A DNA stretch of 64,000 nt, from positions 1 through 64,000 of the forward strand of contig JAYTOI010000134.1 of the NCBI GenBank assembly GCA_043747875.1. The letters run 5' to 3'. The DNA comes from CADEED01 sp043747875. Lineage in GTDB: Bacteria; Pseudomonadota; Gammaproteobacteria; Steroidobacterales; Steroidobacteraceae. A model generated the notes under the pieces. That model was not told the origin of the DNA and made no database searches. It saw only the letters and a program-made list of their open reading frames with translations. A program made the translations under genes and the position numbers. Of this stretch, positions 43,824 through 51,620 are shown piece by piece. The first letter of the stretch is position 1. Each line of letters opens with the position of its first letter.

Positions 43824-44776
43824 GGCGCGCCGAGCTCCAGCGTGACGTCGACGGGGACGCCGGTGGGCAGGCTGGCGGCTTCGGAGCCTTCGAGCACGAC
43901 TTCCGCCAGGAACGACAGGCGCGAGCGATCGGCGGCTGTGAGCGAGTAGTAAGGCGTGAACTCGGCCTCGCTGGCCACGAAGCGCACCTGGCCATGGAAT
44001 TCGCGGTCGATTCCGTCGACGCGCAGCGAGGCGGGCGTCCCGGCCTTCACGCGTGCGCGAAGGCCCTCGGGCACGTGAATGCGCGCGTACGGCGTGCCAC
44101 CGGCCAGCAGCACCGCGACGGTGGCGCCGCGCGCCGGTTTCTCGCCCACGTGGAACGGCAGCGCGTCGATGATTCCGTCGATGGGTGACCGCACTTCCAG
44201 CCGCGACGACGTCGTCTCGAGCGCTTTGAAATTGGCGCGCGCGCTGTCGGCCGCCTGGCGTGCCTGGGTGACCTGCTCTGCGCGGGTGCCTTCCTGCAGC
44301 TCACGCAGGCTCGCTTCGGCCTCGTGCAGATCGGCCTCGGCCGCATTCGCAGCGGCCACCTGGCGATCGGCCGCGGACTTGCTCACGAGGCTGCGCTCGA
44401 CGAGCCCCAGCAGCCGGTCGCGCTCGCGTCCAGCGTCATCTCGTTCGATCTTCGCGCGGTCGCGCCGCGCGGCCGCCGCGCGAATGGTGGTGGAGCGGGC
44501 GCCGCTCACGAGCTCGGCGACCCGAGCCTCGGCTTCGGCCAACTGCGCGCGCGCGGCATCGAGCTCGGAGGCGGACAGCGCACGATCCTGCACGACGACG
44601 ATGTCGCCGGCCTTCACCTGCGCGCCCTCGGACAGCGGCAGCGCGACGATCGATTCGTTGGCGTCGGCCACGAGCTCGACGCGTTCGCGTTCGATGGTGC
44701 CGGGCAGCGCGTCGTCGCGATTGGTGCAGCCGGTGAGACAGAGCGCGAACAGGACTGACAAACGCGCGGTATTCAC
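43820..44776 (-). CDS. HlyD family lipoprotein (periplasmic adaptor)
   Basis: 318 aa from GTG 44776, whose bases overlap the nadC stop. Lipoprotein signal LSVLFALCLTGC. Then a short lipoyl-like half, a long coiled-coil hairpin (about 60-175, rich in Ala, Glu and Arg) and the second beta-barrel half (RLEVRSPIDGIIDALPFHVGEKPARG). It is the membrane-fusion partner of the ABC exporter encoded downstream. Likely cargo: drugs or other small amphipathic compounds (inference). Confidence 0.9.
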   Translation of the reverse strand: MNTARLSVLFALCLTGCTNRDDALPGTIERERVELVADANESIVALPLSEGAQVKAGDIVVVQDRALSASELDAARAQLAEAEARVAELVSGARSTTIRAAAARRDRAKIERDDAGRERDRLLGLVERSLVSKSAADRQVAAANAAEADLHEAEASLRELQEGTRAEQVTQARQAADSARANFKALETTSSRLEVRSPIDGIIDALPFHVGEKPARGATVAVLLAGGTPYARIHVPEGLRARVKAGTPASLRVDGIDREFHGQVRFVASEAEFTPYYSLTAADRSRLSFLAEVVLEGSEAASLPTGVPVDVTLELGAP

Positions 44777-45564
44777 GTGGCGAACTCGAGGCGCATGGAC
44801 AGGTCGACGGCCTGTACGTGTTTGGTGATGCCGCCGATGGAGATGTAGTCGACGCCCGTGAGCGCGATCTCGCGCACCGTCGCGAGCGTGACACCGCCCG
44901 AAGCTTCGAGCATCGTCTTCGAGCCGCAAGCGCGGTTGCGCGCCACCGCGACGCGCATGTCGTCCTGCGTGAGCTCGTCGAGCATGATGATGTCGGCACC
45001 GGCCTCGAGCGCCTGCTCGAACTCCGTCAGCGATTCCACCTCGACTTCGACCGGCAGGCCGGGAGAAGTGCGGCGCGCGGCCGACACGGCGGTGGCGATC
45101 GAGCCGGCCGCGAGTATGTGGTTCTCTTTCACGAGCACCATGTCATAGAGACCGAGACGATGATTGCGCGCGCCACCGCAGCGCGCGGCGTATTTCTGTG
45201 CGAGGCGCAGGCCGGGCAGCGTCTTGCGCGTGTCGAGGATCTGGCAGCCGGTGCCCGCGACCGCTTCGACGTAGCGGCTGGCGGCGGTGGCCGTGGCGGA
45301 CAGCGTCTGCAGGAAGTTGAGTGCCGTGCGCTCGCCCGTCAGCACGGGTCTCGCGGCACCTTCGATGCGCAGCACCGGCTCGTCGGGACGGATGCGTTCG
45401 CCATCGCGCGCGCGCCAAAGGAGGCGGAGCGCGGGATCGAGTTGTTTGAAGGTTGCGTCGACCCAGTCGGTGCCGCAGAGGATCGCAGGTTCGCGCGCAA
45501 TGATCTGCGCGCGAACCTGCTGTGTGGCGGGGACGAGGGCGGCGGTGACATCGCCCGCGCCCAC
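44773..45564 (-). CDS. nadC: Nicotinate-nucleotide pyrophosphorylase (quinolinate phosphoribosyltransferase)
   Basis: NadC makes nicotinate mononucleotide from quinolinate and PRPP in NAD synthesis. Motifs: RTALNFLQTLSATAT, TRKTLPGLRLAQKYAARCGG and KENHI, then EVEVESLTEFEQALEAGADIIMLDE and EASGGV. The first canonical start in frame is GTG 45564, giving 263 aa. However, the frame continues upstream with clear NadC sequence (VPNDTIARQVAAALAEDVGAG), and there is no ATG, GTG or TTG before the in-frame stop. CTG 45627, 10 bases after the puuD stop, is a plausible non-canonical start and would give about 284 aa, the normal length. Confidence 0.93.
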   Translation of the reverse strand: MGAGDVTAALVPATQQVRAQIIAREPAILCGTDWVDATFKQLDPALRLLWRARDGERIRPDEPVLRIEGAARPVLTGERTALNFLQTLSATATAASRYVEAVAGTGCQILDTRKTLPGLRLAQKYAARCGGARNHRLGLYDMVLVKENHILAAGSIATAVSAARRTSPGLPVEVEVESLTEFEQALEAGADIIMLDELTQDDMRVAVARNRACGSKTMLEASGGVTLATVREIALTGVDYISIGGITKHVQAVDLSMRLEFAT

Positions 45565-45637
45565 GTCTTCGGCGAGCGCGGCAGCGACCTGCCGCGCGAT
45601 GGTGTCGTTAGGAACCCGGTCGATCAGAAGATCTCGT

Positions 45638-46276
45638 TCAGAACGGCAGGCCGTGCCCGGTCGCGATCATGCACAACAGCATCGGGAACGACAGGATGAA
45701 GTTGGTGCGCGAGGCGTACAGCGCGATTTTGCGCGCCTTGGCCTTTTCTTCATCGGTGGCGGGCTTGAGGCCGAGGATTTTCTTCTGGTTCGGCCAGATG
45801 AGGCCCCACACGTTGAACAGCATGATGGTGCCGAGCCAGGCGCCGATGCCGATGGTGAGGAACTTGTAATGGAAGACGGGATCATCCACCAGTGCGCCGA
45901 GCGTGAACGAGTTGACGAAGCCCTTCGGACCGACTTCCTCGAGCAGCCACGCACCCACGAGCCAGGTGACCAGCGCGGACCAGCGGAACCAGAACAACGC
46001 GCGCGGCGCGACGTACTTGTTGATGCCCGCGGCGCCGGGGCCGCCCGTGTCCGCCGCCGCGGCGGCCACCGCCGGGGTCTGCACGGCGTTGAAGTAGTAG
46101 AGCAATCCGATCCAGAAGATGCCGGCGCCGATGTGCAGCCAGCGGCCAAACGACTGCGCGTTGAGCGAGTACTTGGCTTCGGCTTCGCTCAGCACCACGT
46201 GTAGGACCACCGCCAGCAGGAGTGCGAGGACGATGCCGGTGACGAGCGCGAAGCGATGATTCGTGAATATTTTCAT
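45638..46276 (-). CDS. puuD: Urate hydroxylase PuuD-type membrane protein
   Basis: 212 aa from ATG 46276 with GGGGAG upstream. An integral membrane protein with about six helices, including FGRWLHIGAGIFWIGLLYYFN and RALFWFRWSALVTWLVGAW. It matches the PuuD/DUF989 family, in which the membrane domain of urate oxidases carries an N-terminal haem-binding region; the separate cytochrome c domain of long PuuD forms is absent here. No other purine-degradation genes are visible in this window, so the physiological role is uncertain. Confidence 0.82.
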   Translation of the reverse strand: MKIFTNHRFALVTGIVLALLLAVVLHVVLSEAEAKYSLNAQSFGRWLHIGAGIFWIGLLYYFNAVQTPAVAAAAADTGGPGAAGINKYVAPRALFWFRWSALVTWLVGAWLLEEVGPKGFVNSFTLGALVDDPVFHYKFLTIGIGAWLGTIMLFNVWGLIWPNQKKILGLKPATDEEKAKARKIALYASRTNFILSFPMLLCMIATGHGLPF

Positions 46277-46361
46277 TGTCTTAATCTCCCCGATGAGCGG
46301 TTTGAAGGATAGGGGACGAGCCCCCATAATTCAACGCGCCGAGGGCACGTGCCCGGCACCA

Positions 46362-46868
46362 ATGGAACGACCGCAATCTCCCTGTATCAAAGTCTGTGTG
46401 CTGGACCCCGGCGATCGATGCCTGGGTTGTCTGCGCACCGTGGGCGAGATTGCGGCGTGGGGCGCGATGACCGCGCCGGAACAATGGGCATTGCTCGCAG
46501 TGCTCGAGGACAGGAGAAGCAAAGTGGCTGACGACGTCGTTACACGCATCAAGACTCACATCGGCACGAGTCCCGCGGTGCTGTTCATGAAAGGCACGCC
46601 GGACTTCCCGCAATGCGGGTTCTCGGCTCAAACAGTGGCCGCGCTGCGCGCCTCGGGCGCGGGTTTTCATGCGGTGAACATCTTCGAGGATCCGGAGCTG
46701 CGCGAGGCGCTCAAGAAGTTCTCGAACTGGCCCACCTATCCGCAGCTGTATGTCAACGGCGAGCTGGTCGGTGGCTGCGACATCGTGCTCGACATGCACA
46801 AGAGCGGCGAGCTCAAGAAGCTGCTCGGCGAGGCTGGGGCTTCACAGGGGCTCGCGCCCCACTCTTGA
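46362..46868 (+). CDS. DUF1289 - monothiol glutaredoxin (Grx4) fusion
   Basis: 168 aa from ATG 46362. Residues 1-54 are a complete DUF1289 protein (Cys8, Cys12, Cys20, Cys23 in CIKVC...CLGC). Residues 55-168 are a complete Grx4/GrxD glutaredoxin with active-site CGFS (Cys85), GTPDFPQ and WPTYPQLYVNGELVGGCDI. Grx4 binds and delivers [2Fe-2S] clusters. The junction contains AGGAGAA and a GTG (46524) exactly at the normal Grx4 start, so the cell could make both a fusion and a free Grx4. It is divergent from puuD with 85 bases between starts. Confidence 0.88.
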   Translation: MERPQSPCIKVCVLDPGDRCLGCLRTVGEIAAWGAMTAPEQWALLAVLEDRRSKVADDVVTRIKTHIGTSPAVLFMKGTPDFPQCGFSAQTVAALRASGAGFHAVNIFEDPELREALKKFSNWPTYPQLYVNGELVGGCDIVLDMHKSGELKKLLGEAGASQGLAPHS

Positions 46869-46889
46869 CGCCGCCGACGCGGCGGCGTC
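46867..46889. terminator. Hairpin at the end of the DUF1289-Grx4 gene
   Basis: 9-bp stem (46867-46875 with 46881-46889) with a 5-base loop, including part of the stop codon. Between convergent genes; a short GGGGCAGTCCCC palindrome follows at 46901. Confidence 0.5.
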
Positions 46890-46922
46890 CGTGAGAAATG
46901 GGGCAGTCCCCTTTCTCCCTCA

Positions 46923-47654
46923 CTAAGAGGCGTCTTCGTTCGTTTCGCGCGCTTCTTCGGCCGCGGCGGCCAGCGCATCGCGCATCGGCTGCGCGCGCAT
47001 CTCGGCCTTGCGCCACGTGCCGTCGAGCGCATTGCACACTTCGCAGAAAATCTCCGCCGTGCGCTCCGCGTCGTATTTCGCGGAGTGCGCGGCGCTCGAA
47101 TCCCACTCGAGACCGCAGACCTGCGCCGCCTTGGCGAGCACGGTCTGTCCGAATGCCGCGCCGGCCAGCGTTGCGGTGTCGAAGCACGAGAACGGATGAA
47201 ACGGGTTGCGCTTGATCTCGGCGCGCGCGACGGCCGCGTTGAGGAACCCCAGGTCGAACGCCGCATTGTGGCCGACGAGCACGGCGCGACGGCAGCTCTG
47301 AGCCTTCATCGCCGCGCGTACCTCGGTGAAGATGCGCCCGAGCGCGTCTTTCTCCGGAATCGCGGGGCGCAGCGGATGAAACGGGTCGATGCCGTTCACC
47401 GCCAGCGAGGCGGCCTCGAGGTTTGCGCCTTCGAACGGCCGCACATGGTACGAGTGCGTCGCGCTGCGATGCAGTCGTCCGTCCGGACCGAACTCGATCA
47501 TGACCGCGGCGATCTCCAGCAGCGCGTCGGTGGCGCTGTTGAACCCGCCGGTCTCGACGTCGATGACCACGGGCAGAAACGCGCGGAAGCGGCGATGCAT
47601 GAGTGGCGGACCGGAAAACCCCGAGCTCTGCTGCGGTGGCAGGAACTCGTCCAT
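46923..47654 (-). CDS. rnt: Ribonuclease T
   Basis: 243 aa from ATG 47654 (GTG 47657 is equally possible and would overlap pyrC by 4 bp). DEDDh 3'-5' exoribonuclease that trims tRNA and other stable RNA 3' ends. Motifs: IDVETGGFN (Asp, Glu), GHNAAFDLGFLN (Asp) and HSAKYDAERTAEIF (His, Asp). The N-terminal 20 residues precede the usual RFRAFLPVVIDVETGG core. Coupled to pyrC. Confidence 0.94.
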   Translation of the reverse strand: MDEFLPPQQSSGFSGPPLMHRRFRAFLPVVIDVETGGFNSATDALLEIAAVMIEFGPDGRLHRSATHSYHVRPFEGANLEAASLAVNGIDPFHPLRPAIPEKDALGRIFTEVRAAMKAQSCRRAVLVGHNAAFDLGFLNAAVARAEIKRNPFHPFSCFDTATLAGAAFGQTVLAKAAQVCGLEWDSSAAHSAKYDAERTAEIFCEVCNALDGTWRKAEMRAQPMRDALAAAAEEARETNEDAS

Positions 47655-48733
47655 CACGCGTCCTCGTCGACGAGTTGCCAGTGAACGGTTTCGCCCGCGC
47701 GCATGGGCACCAGTCGCGCTTCGCCAACATCCGCCGGGCCCGCGTCCCGGGCGAAGGGGTAGTTAGCCGGCACCTGCCACGGTCGCTTCACGAGCCGGAT
47801 GCGTCCGCTGTTGCGCGGCAGGTCGTAGAAGTCCGCGCCGAAGTCCGAGGCGAAACCCTCGAGTTTCTCGAGCTTGCCCGCCGCCTCGAACGCCTCGGCA
47901 TACAGTTCGATGCCGGCATGCGCGGAGAACATGCCCGCGCAGCCGCAGGCGTTCTCCTTGGTGTGCTGCGCGTGCGGCGCACTGTCGGTACCCAGGAAGA
48001 AGCGCGGGTTGCCGCTGGTCGCAGCCTCGAGCAGCGCTTCGCGATCGGGCTCGGTCTTGAGAATGGGCAGGCAATAGTAGTGAGGACGAATGCCGCCCTC
48101 GAACAGCGCATTGCGATTGTGCATCAGGTGCTGCGGCGTGATGGTCGCCGCGACCCCGTCGCGCGCACTCTTGACGAACTCCGCCGCACGCTTCGTCGTG
48201 ATGTGCTCGAAAACGATGCGCAACGTGGGAAATCGCGCAGCGGTCGGTGCCAGGACGTCGTCGATGAAGCGTGCCTCGCGGTCGAAGACGTCTACATGGG
48301 GCGCCGTGACCTCACCATGCACCAGAAGGGGCATGCCGACCTCGCTCATGCGCGCGAGCAGATCGTCGAGGCTGCGGATGTCGGTGACGCCGGAATCCGA
48401 ATTCGTCGTGGCGCCGGCCGGATAGAGCTTGCAGGCCTTCACGCAATCCGTGGCGCGTGCTGCATCGATCTGCGACGCCGGCGTACGATCGGTGAGATAG
48501 AGCGTCATGAGCGGCGTGAAATCCGCGCGTTTGCCGTCGATCTGGGGCAGCGCGTCCAGAATGCGCTCGCGATAAGACAGGGCCGCGGCCACGGTGGTGA
48601 CGGCTGGCTTCAGATTGGGCATCACGATGGCGCGCGCGAAGCGCGCCGCGGTGTACGGCAGCACTGACGCCATGGCGGCGCCGTCGCGCAGGTGGAGATG
48701 CCAGTCATCGGGCCGGCGAATGTGAAGTTCCAA
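47654..48733 (-). CDS. pyrC: Dihydroorotase, class II
   Basis: 359 aa from TTG 48733. Zinc amidohydrolase of pyrimidine synthesis converting carbamoyl-aspartate to dihydroorotate. HxH at His12/His14 (WHLHLRDG), carboxylated Lys102 (KACKLYPAG), metal His residues in LLVHGEV and VFEHIT, and catalytic Asp in FLGTDSAPH. No ATG or GTG is available near the conserved N-terminus, so the weak TTG start is likely real and may limit expression. Divergent from aceE. Confidence 0.95.
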   Translation of the reverse strand: MELHIRRPDDWHLHLRDGAAMASVLPYTAARFARAIVMPNLKPAVTTVAAALSYRERILDALPQIDGKRADFTPLMTLYLTDRTPASQIDAARATDCVKACKLYPAGATTNSDSGVTDIRSLDDLLARMSEVGMPLLVHGEVTAPHVDVFDREARFIDDVLAPTAARFPTLRIVFEHITTKRAAEFVKSARDGVAATITPQHLMHNRNALFEGGIRPHYYCLPILKTEPDREALLEAATSGNPRFFLGTDSAPHAQHTKENACGCAGMFSAHAGIELYAEAFEAAGKLEKLEGFASDFGADFYDLPRNSGRIRLVKRPWQVPANYPFARDAGPADVGEARLVPMRAGETVHWQLVDEDA

Positions 48734-48821
48734 GGGGGACCCGCGTTGGGGAAAGGCTCGAAAAAGGCTTGGTGAAGCCGGGCGAAACGAAGCGTAAGCT
48801 GCTGTGCGGATTGAGGTTTGC

Positions 48822-48850
48822 TTGACCGGGACGCCTCAAGTAACGATCAT
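48822..48850 (+). promoter_or_regulatory. Candidate sigma-70 promoter for the pdh operon
   Basis: TTGACC (48822-48827), a 17-base spacer and GATCAT (48845-48850) give matches of 5/6 and 4/6 to the consensus, about 100 bases before the aceE start. This implies a leader of roughly 90 bases containing the inverted repeat at 48895. Confidence 0.4.
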
Positions 48851-48894
48851 ATCGCGCCTTGTTTTCCCGACCCCTCTACCTCACCTGTGACGCG

Positions 48895-48917
48895 GCGCAT
48901 GCTAGCACAGCATGCGC
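48895..48917. promoter_or_regulatory. Perfect inverted repeat in the aceE leader
   Basis: GCGCATGCT (48895-48903) and AGCATGCGC (48909-48917) with a 5-base spacer, 34 bases before the aceE ATG. It could be a repressor operator for the pdh operon (PdhR-like role, but not the known PdhR site sequence) or a leader hairpin. Confidence 0.45.
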
Positions 48918-48950
48918 GTCTCTCTTTGCTTGCCGTGACCACGGCAATGG

Positions 48951-51620
48951 ATGTCTATGACGGAAATCCTGAAGCTCGAAGACCACGATCCGATCGAGAC
49001 ACGCGAGTGGATCGAATCGATCGATTCGGTGTTGAAAACGCAGGGCGCGGAACGCGCGCACTATCTGCTCGAGCAACTGATCGACTACACGCGTCGCTCG
49101 GGCGCGTACCTGCCGTTTCGTCCGAACACCGCGTATCTCAACACTATCCAGACCGGCCACGAGCCTTCGTATCCCGGCAACCGGGAATTCGAGAAGCGCA
49201 TCGAGGCCTGCATCCGCTGGAACGCGCTGGCGATGGTGTTGAACGCCAACAAGGTGTCCAGCGAGTATGGCGGTCACCTATCTACCTACGCCTCGTCGGC
49301 CACGCTGTACGAGGTCGGCTTCAACCACTTCTGGCGCGCCCAGTCGGCCGACCATCCCGGCGACATGGTGTTCGTGCAGGGCCACGCCTCGCCGGGCATC
49401 TACGCGCGCGCCTTCCTCGAAGGGCGGCTCAGCGAGAGCCAGCTCAAGCATTTCCGCCAGGAAGCCACGGGCGACGGGCTGTCGTCCTATCCGCACCCCT
49501 GGCTCATGCCTAACTTCTGGCAGTTCCCGACGGTGTCGATGGGTCTTGGGCCCATGATGGCCATCTACCAGGCGCGGTTTCAGCGCTACATGGAAAACCG
49601 CGGCATGGTGCCGCAGTCCGATCGCAAGATCTGGGCGTTCCTGGGCGACGGCGAGATGGACGAGCCCGAGAGCATGGGCGCGTTGACGCTGCCGGTGCGC
49701 GAGAAGCTCGACAACCTCGTGTTCGTCGTCAATTGCAACCTGCAGCGTCTCGACGGCCCGGTGCGCGGCAACGGCAAGATCATCCAGGAGCTCGAGGCCG
49801 CGTTCATGGGCGCGGGCTGGAACGTCATCAAGGTGGTCTGGGGCTCGCGCTGGGATCCGCTGCTGGCGCGCGATACTCAGGGTCTCCTGCGGCGCGTGAT
49901 GGAAGAGTGTGTCGACGGCGAGTACCAGAACTTCAAGGCCAAGGGCGGCGCGTACACGCGCGAAAATTTCTTCGGCAAGTTCCCCGAGCTCAAGGAAATG
50001 GTCGCCAACATGTCGGACGACGACATCTGGCGTCTGAACCGCGGCGGCCACGATGCGCGCAAGGTGTTCGCGGCGTATGCCGCGGCGTCCGCGCACAAGG
50101 GCCAGCCCACGGTCATCCTGGCGAAGACCGTGAAGGGCTTCGGCCTCGGCAAGGCGGCCGAGGGCCAGATGGTCGCGCACCAGCAGAAGAAGCTCGATGA
50201 AGAAGCGCTGCGCGCCGTGCGCGACCGCTTCAACATCCCGCTCACCGACGAGCAGGTGTCGAAGCTGGCGCTGGTCAGACCCGCGGACGACGCGCCGGAG
50301 ATGAAATACCTGCACGAGCGCCGCAAGGCGCTCGGCGGCTATCTACCCGCGCGCAAGGTCACCGCGAAGCCGTTGATCATTCCTGAGCTCTCGGCCTTCA
50401 GCGCGCTGCTCGAAGGCACGGGCGATCGCGAGATCAGCACGACGATGGCCTTCGTGCGCATCCTCACGATGCTGCTCAAGGACAAGAACATCGGCAAGAA
50501 CGTCGTGCCCATCGTCCCCGACGAGGCACGCACGTTCGGCATGGAGGGCCTGTTCCGCCAGATCGGCATCTACAGCTCCGCGGGTCAGCTCTATACGCCG
50601 GTGGATTCCGACCAGCTCATGTCCTATCGCGAGGACAAGAAGGGCCAGATGCTCGAAGAGGGCATCAACGAGGCCGGCTCCACCTGCTCGTGGATCGCGG
50701 CGGGCACCGCCTACGCGAACCACGGCACGCACATGGTGCCCTTCTACATCTATTACTCGATGTTCGGCTTCCAGCGCGTCGGCGACTTCTACTGGGCCGC
50801 GGGCGACCTGCGCACGCGCGGCTTCTTGTTAGGCGCTACCGCGGGACGCACCACGCTCGCGGGCGAAGGCCTGCAGCATCAGGACGGCCACAGCCTGCTG
50901 CACGCGGCCACTGTGCCGAACTGCGTGGCGTACGATCCGACGTATGCCTACGAGCTCGCCGTGATCATCCAGCACGGCATGAAACGCATGTTCGCGGACG
51001 ACGAGAGCGTGTTCTATTACATCGCGGTGATGAACGAGAACTACGTTCAGCCGGCGCTGCCGAAGGGTGTCGAGGAAGGCATCCTCAAGGGCATGTACCT
51101 GCTGCAGCCGGGCGGTGCGGGCAAGGTCCGCGTCACGCTCATGGGTTCGGGCACGATCCTGCGCGAGGTACTCGCAGCGGCCGATATCCTCGCGAGAGAC
51201 TTCGGCATCCCCTCCGACATCTTCTCTGCGCCGAGCTTCTCGGAGCTGCGCCGCGAGGCGCTCGAGATCGAGCGCTGGAACCGGCTGCACCCGGGCGAGG
51301 AACCGCGCGTGCCGTACGTCACGCAGGCGCTGTCGAAGGCCACCGGGCCGTTCATCGCGGCCACCGACTACATGCGCGCGTGGCCGGACATGATCCGCCA
51401 GTGGGTGCCCGCGAAGTTCGTGGTGCTCGGAACGGACGGTTTCGGCAGGTCCGATGGCCGAGCCGCGCTGCGCAGGCACTTCGAGGTGGACGCGAAAAAC
51501 ATCGTGTACGCGTCGCTGCAGGCGCTGGCCGAGGAGGGCGCGCTCGACAAGGGCACGCTCAAGGCAGCCCTGAACAAGCTCGGCCTCGACCCTAACAAGC
51601 TGGACCCGCAGAAAGCATGA
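48951..51620 (+). CDS. aceE: Pyruvate dehydrogenase E1 component, homodimeric
   Basis: 889 aa, standard AceE length. The thiamine-diphosphate/Mg motif lies in LGDGEMDEPES...NCNLQRLDGPVRGN (about 228-270). N-terminal DPIETREWIESIDSVLK and the conserved GHLSTYASSATLYEVGFNHF are present. It decarboxylates pyruvate and acetylates the lipoyl groups of AceF. ATG 48951 and ATG 48957 are both possible starts; neither has a strong SD. First gene of aceE-aceF-lpdA, each junction a 4-bp overlap. Confidence 0.97.
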   Translation: MSMTEILKLEDHDPIETREWIESIDSVLKTQGAERAHYLLEQLIDYTRRSGAYLPFRPNTAYLNTIQTGHEPSYPGNREFEKRIEACIRWNALAMVLNANKVSSEYGGHLSTYASSATLYEVGFNHFWRAQSADHPGDMVFVQGHASPGIYARAFLEGRLSESQLKHFRQEATGDGLSSYPHPWLMPNFWQFPTVSMGLGPMMAIYQARFQRYMENRGMVPQSDRKIWAFLGDGEMDEPESMGALTLPVREKLDNLVFVVNCNLQRLDGPVRGNGKIIQELEAAFMGAGWNVIKVVWGSRWDPLLARDTQGLLRRVMEECVDGEYQNFKAKGGAYTRENFFGKFPELKEMVANMSDDDIWRLNRGGHDARKVFAAYAAASAHKGQPTVILAKTVKGFGLGKAAEGQMVAHQQKKLDEEALRAVRDRFNIPLTDEQVSKLALVRPADDAPEMKYLHERRKALGGYLPARKVTAKPLIIPELSAFSALLEGTGDREISTTMAFVRILTMLLKDKNIGKNVVPIVPDEARTFGMEGLFRQIGIYSSAGQLYTPVDSDQLMSYREDKKGQMLEEGINEAGSTCSWIAAGTAYANHGTHMVPFYIYYSMFGFQRVGDFYWAAGDLRTRGFLLGATAGRTTLAGEGLQHQDGHSLLHAATVPNCVAYDPTYAYELAVIIQHGMKRMFADDESVFYYIAVMNENYVQPALPKGVEEGILKGMYLLQPGGAGKVRVTLMGSGTILREVLAAADILARDFGIPSDIFSAPSFSELRREALEIERWNRLHPGEEPRVPYVTQALSKATGPFIAATDYMRAWPDMIRQWVPAKFVVLGTDGFGRSDGRAALRRHFEVDAKNIVYASLQALAEEGALDKGTLKAALNKLGLDPNKLDPQKA

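Noticed and set aside
46895..46915. Short GGGGCAGTCCCC palindrome as a third REP copy
   Set aside because: Only the GGGG/CCCC ends resemble the other repeats; too short to call.
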